Source of the DNA: UBA1447 sp964612185
GTDB lineage: Bacteria; Bacillota; Clostridia; Oscillospirales; Acutalibacteraceae
DNA length: 64,000 nt
NCBI GenBank assembly: GCA_964612185.1
Contig: CAZTCR010000011.1
Location: 6,079 to 70,078 of the forward strand
Direction of reading: 5' to 3'
The position numbers and the translations under genes were made by a program. Position 1 is the stretch's first letter, and every line of letters begins with the position of its first letter. Below the pieces are notes generated by a model, which did not search any database, had not been told where the DNA came from, and saw only the letters and a program-made list of their open reading frames with translations. Shown here piece after piece: positions 61,565-64,000 of this stretch.

Positions 61565-63421
61565 ATGAATTCAACCAACAAACTCAGTGTATCACAGGTC
61601 AATATCACCGGTGGATTTTGGGCGGACAGGCAGGAACTCAACAGGGATGTAACCCTGGACAGCGTACGGGAACAGTTTGAGAATACCGGCCGCTTTGCCG
61701 CGTTCCGGTTTGACTGGCAGGAAGGCATACCGGACAGACCGCACATCTTTTGGGATTCCGATGTGGCCAAATGGCTGGAATCCGCCGCTTATGTCCTGAA
61801 TAAAAATGAGGACAAAAAGCTGGAAGCATATGTGGACAATGTGGTGGACCTGATTGAAAAAAATCAGGATGAAAACGGCTATTTCAACATTTATTTCACG
61901 GTTTGCGAACCGGACAACCGCTTTTGTAACCGGATGGCACATGAACTCTATTGCGCGGGGCATCTGATGGAAGCGGCTGTGGCGTACGATGAAGCGACAG
62001 GCAAAGATAAATTCTTAAAATCAATGTGCCGCTATGCGGACCATATCGAAAAAGTATTTAAGACTGACAATTCCGCCGAGTTCAGCACCTGCGGGCATGA
62101 GGAAATCGAGCTGGCGCTTGTTAAGCTGTACCACTGCACGGGTGAAAAACGGTATCTGGAACTCAGCAAGCATTTTGTGGATATCCGGGGAACCCTGGCA
62201 AGCAAAGAAGTGCAGGCGGGCGAAAACGATGCCTATGTGCAGGACCATCTGCCCGTGCGCAAGCAAACCACTGCCGAAGGCCACAGCGTACGCGCAGGTT
62301 ACCTGTTTAGTGCCATGGCAGACTTGAGCCGGGAATATGCCGACGAGGAGCTTTTTGAAGCATGCGATAAACTCTTTAAGAATATAACCGAAAAGCGGAT
62401 GTATATCACCGGCGGCATCGGTTCCACATCGGCGGGTGAGGCGTTTACGGTAGATTATGATTTGCCCAATGCCTCCGCTTACGCGGAAACATGCGCGGCA
62501 ATTTCATTGTATATGTTCGCGAACCGGATGAGCCGGAACAAAGCCGATTCCCGGTACGCGGACGCCGCCGAGCGGGCGATGTACAACGGTATTATCTCCG
62601 GCATATCGCTCGACGGCAAATCGTTTTTCTATGAAAATCCGCTTGAAATCAATCTGTTTGACCGAAAGCTGCCGCAAAAGGCGAAAACCCGCTTCCCTAT
62701 TACCCAGCGGCTGGAGGTTTTCGGCTGTTCCTGCTGCCCGCCGAATATGACACGATTTATCGCATCCCTGGGTGAAAACCTTTATTCAACCAATGCGGAT
62801 ACGGTGTTTGTTCACCATTATATGCAAAGTGAAGCCGGCTTTCCCGTCGGCGAAAAAACGGTAGAGATTGAGCAGAAAACTGAATACCCGAATGAGGGTA
62901 CGGTTGAAGTTCGGCTGACGGGCATGGCGAACAAGCGGATTGCCTTTAGAATTCCGGGCTGGTGCAAGCAGTATACCCTGCTGGTAAACAGCGAAATCGC
63001 AAGTCCGGAAGTTTTGAACGGTTATGCGTATTTGCCGGTTGAAGAGGATGATATCAAAATAATTCTCGCCATGGATATGCGCCCGCAGTGGCTTGAGGCA
63101 AACGGCCATGTGTGCGAGTGCGTCGGGATGGTCGCGTTGCAAAAAGGCCCGATCGTTTACTGCGCCGAAGCGGTGGATAACGGCGATGAATTATGGAGCC
63201 TGCGGGCAGATGTGTGTGTTGAAGTCAAAGATACTTTTAAACCATCGCTTCATTTGACGGCACTGAAGACCGAGGGATACAGAAAAACGGACAAAGATTC
63301 CGCGGCGCTTTATACACCCGTCGGCGAAGGCTATGAACCGCAGACCATTCAACTGATTCCCTACTATGCCTTTGCCAACAGAGGCGAGAGTGAAATGCGG
63401 GTTTGGCTGTATAAGTTTTAA
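61565..63421 (+). CDS. GH127 beta-L-arabinofuranosidase
   Basis: 618 residues, no signal peptide (cytoplasmic). VNITGGFWADRQELNRDVTL at the N-terminus, NGYFNIYFTV, HELYCAGHLMEAAVAYDEATG, ITGGIGSTSAGEAF, and SCCPPNMTRFIAS, whose second Cys is the nucleophile bound by zinc in the family. The C-terminal beta domain closes the fold. It releases beta-L-arabinofuranose from plant hydroxyproline-linked arabinan chains. GGAGGAAATGA ribosome site. Preceded by a repeat element. Confidence 0.92.
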   Translation: MNSTNKLSVSQVNITGGFWADRQELNRDVTLDSVREQFENTGRFAAFRFDWQEGIPDRPHIFWDSDVAKWLESAAYVLNKNEDKKLEAYVDNVVDLIEKNQDENGYFNIYFTVCEPDNRFCNRMAHELYCAGHLMEAAVAYDEATGKDKFLKSMCRYADHIEKVFKTDNSAEFSTCGHEEIELALVKLYHCTGEKRYLELSKHFVDIRGTLASKEVQAGENDAYVQDHLPVRKQTTAEGHSVRAGYLFSAMADLSREYADEELFEACDKLFKNITEKRMYITGGIGSTSAGEAFTVDYDLPNASAYAETCAAISLYMFANRMSRNKADSRYADAAERAMYNGIISGISLDGKSFFYENPLEINLFDRKLPQKAKTRFPITQRLEVFGCSCCPPNMTRFIASLGENLYSTNADTVFVHHYMQSEAGFPVGEKTVEIEQKTEYPNEGTVEVRLTGMANKRIAFRIPGWCKQYTLLVNSEIASPEVLNGYAYLPVEEDDIKIILAMDMRPQWLEANGHVCECVGMVALQKGPIVYCAEAVDNGDELWSLRADVCVEVKDTFKPSLHLTALKTEGYRKTDKDSAALYTPVGEGYEPQTIQLIPYYAFANRGESEMRVWLYKF

Positions 63422-63427
63422 TTTTGA

Positions 63428-63506
63428 AAGGTTCCTTTTACAAAGGAAATTTCCCTGATAGGGAAAATGTCATGAAGTGACTGAGGATTACTACCAAAGG
63501 TGTTAG
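63428..63506. repeat. Palindromic repeat element before rimI
   Basis: GGTTCCTTTTACAAAGGAA, TTTCCCTGATAGGGAAA and TGTCATGAAGTGACTGAGG resemble the inner part of the 61351 element in reverse orientation. It fills the whole gap between GH127 and rimI. Confidence 0.7.
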
Positions 63507-63507
63507 A

Positions 63508-63975
63508 ATGATTTACACAATCATCCCCATTGAAAACTCCCATATCAAACCCCTTGCCGCGCTGGAAAAGCAGTGCTTCACTTCGCCGTGGTCTGTTGAG
63601 AGTATAGCGGAGCAGCTTGACAATCCATTGGCTCATTTTTTGGTGGCTGTAGCCGGCAGTGCGGTTGCCGGTTACATCGGCACGCAGGAAATTGCGGGGG
63701 AGTGTTACATCACAAACATCGCCGTTTCCCCCGAATACCGCCGCTCCAGGATCGCGCAGACGCTGCTGACGGCAGCGCAGGAAGGTGCACAGGCGCGCGG
63801 GTGTTCGTTTATCACGCTGGAAGTCCGGGTGAGCAATTTGCCTGCTATCGCGTTGTACAGCAAAAACGGTTTTGCTGTCGCCGGCGAACGCCGGGATTTT
63901 TACACAAAACCCGATGAGAACGCGTATATCATGACGAAGTATTTTGGGCTCTGTAAAGTTAAAATGAAGAAATAG
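63508..63975 (+). CDS. rimI: Ribosomal-protein-alanine N-acetyltransferase RimI
   Basis: 155 residues, GNAT fold. LAALEKQCFTSPWSVESIAE, YITNIAVSPEYRRSRIAQTLL (acetyl-CoA binding, RRxRIA in place of RGxGxG/A), FITLEVRVSN, AIALYSKNGF and RRDFY are typical. It acetylates the N-terminal Ala of ribosomal protein S18 in other bacteria. The Q/RxxGxG loop reads RRSRIA, slightly divergent. Start ATG 63508, following the repeat. Not part of a tsaE-tsaB-rimI operon here. Confidence 0.9.
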   Translation: MIYTIIPIENSHIKPLAALEKQCFTSPWSVESIAEQLDNPLAHFLVAVAGSAVAGYIGTQEIAGECYITNIAVSPEYRRSRIAQTLLTAAQEGAQARGCSFITLEVRVSNLPAIALYSKNGFAVAGERRDFYTKPDENAYIMTKYFGLCKVKMKK

Positions 63976-64000
63976 GTCACGAAATCGTAGAAAAGCTTCA

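Noticed and set aside
1..64000. tRNA, rRNA, integrase or transposase genes
   Set aside because: No cloverleaf or rRNA-like sequence and no DDE, serine or tyrosine recombinase motif was seen in the reading.

Overview
This 64 kb window looks like a chromosome segment of an anaerobic, Gram-positive clostridial bacterium (Bacillota, Clostridia, probably an Oscillospirales- or Christensenellales-like gut, rumen or digester organism). The evidence is a Firmicutes-type dcw (division and cell wall) cluster, trmN6-rsmI and obg-mini-III pairs, YitT and YebC genes, rubrerythrin, a dockerin-bearing BspA-like protein, and glycosidases of plant-polymer or glycolipid type (GH116, GH127). No rRNA, tRNA, CRISPR array, transposase or integrase was found.

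Layout. 1-4.3 kb: a GH116 glucosidase (5' end outside the window) and a glycoside-hydrolase-like partner. 4.4-7.4 kb: trmN6, rsmI, a membrane-anchored unknown, rubrerythrin. 7.5-9.5 kb (minus): acyl carrier protein plus acyl-CoA synthetase with their own promoter. 9.6-14.1 kb (minus): a compact four-gene operon (SGNH hydrolase, MFS carrier, 7-beta-HSDH-like SDR, 7-alpha-HSDH-like SDR) ending in a clear terminator. I think it is the most exciting locus here, because its gene content would suit 7-hydroxyl epimerisation of bile acids or other steroids. 14.2-19.9 kb: a Sfp-type phosphopantetheinyl transferase, two DUF4143-type ATPases, two URO-D-like paralogues and a fragment of a third. 20.0-25.7 kb: a hexuronate/keto-deoxy-sugar operon with an isomerase-oxidoreductase fusion, a second Gfo/Idh/MocA enzyme, mannonate oxidoreductase, KDG kinase and KDPG aldolase. 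25.8-29.3 kb: obg, mini-III, yitT, yebC. 29.6-36.1 kb: a 2180-residue AT-rich secreted LRR/CARDB/dockerin protein.

36.4-48.5 kb is the dcw cluster: mraZ (with four tandem MraZ boxes), rsmH, ftsL-like, ftsI, a MurE-like gene that has lost its catalytic residues and its C-terminal domain, murF, mraY, ftsW, murG, ftsQ, ftsZ. No murD, murC or murB is present. 48.6-53.8 kb: a secreted metallophosphoesterase, dus and polA.

54.0-61.4 kb is an accessory island, AT-rich in its first half: an LRR lipoprotein, an EcoRI-type adenine methyltransferase next to a DUF262-HNH protein (candidate restriction-modification/defence pair), an unknown small protein, an ADP-ribosylglycohydrolase/J-domain/HIRAN trio, a four-helix-bundle gene between inverted GAGTTGAG-rich repeats, and a low-molecular-weight phosphatase. 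61.5-64 kb: GH127 beta-L-arabinofuranosidase and rimI. Several short palindromic repeats of at least two families lie between genes. All family calls were made by reading motifs and from memory of reference proteins; no search was run.
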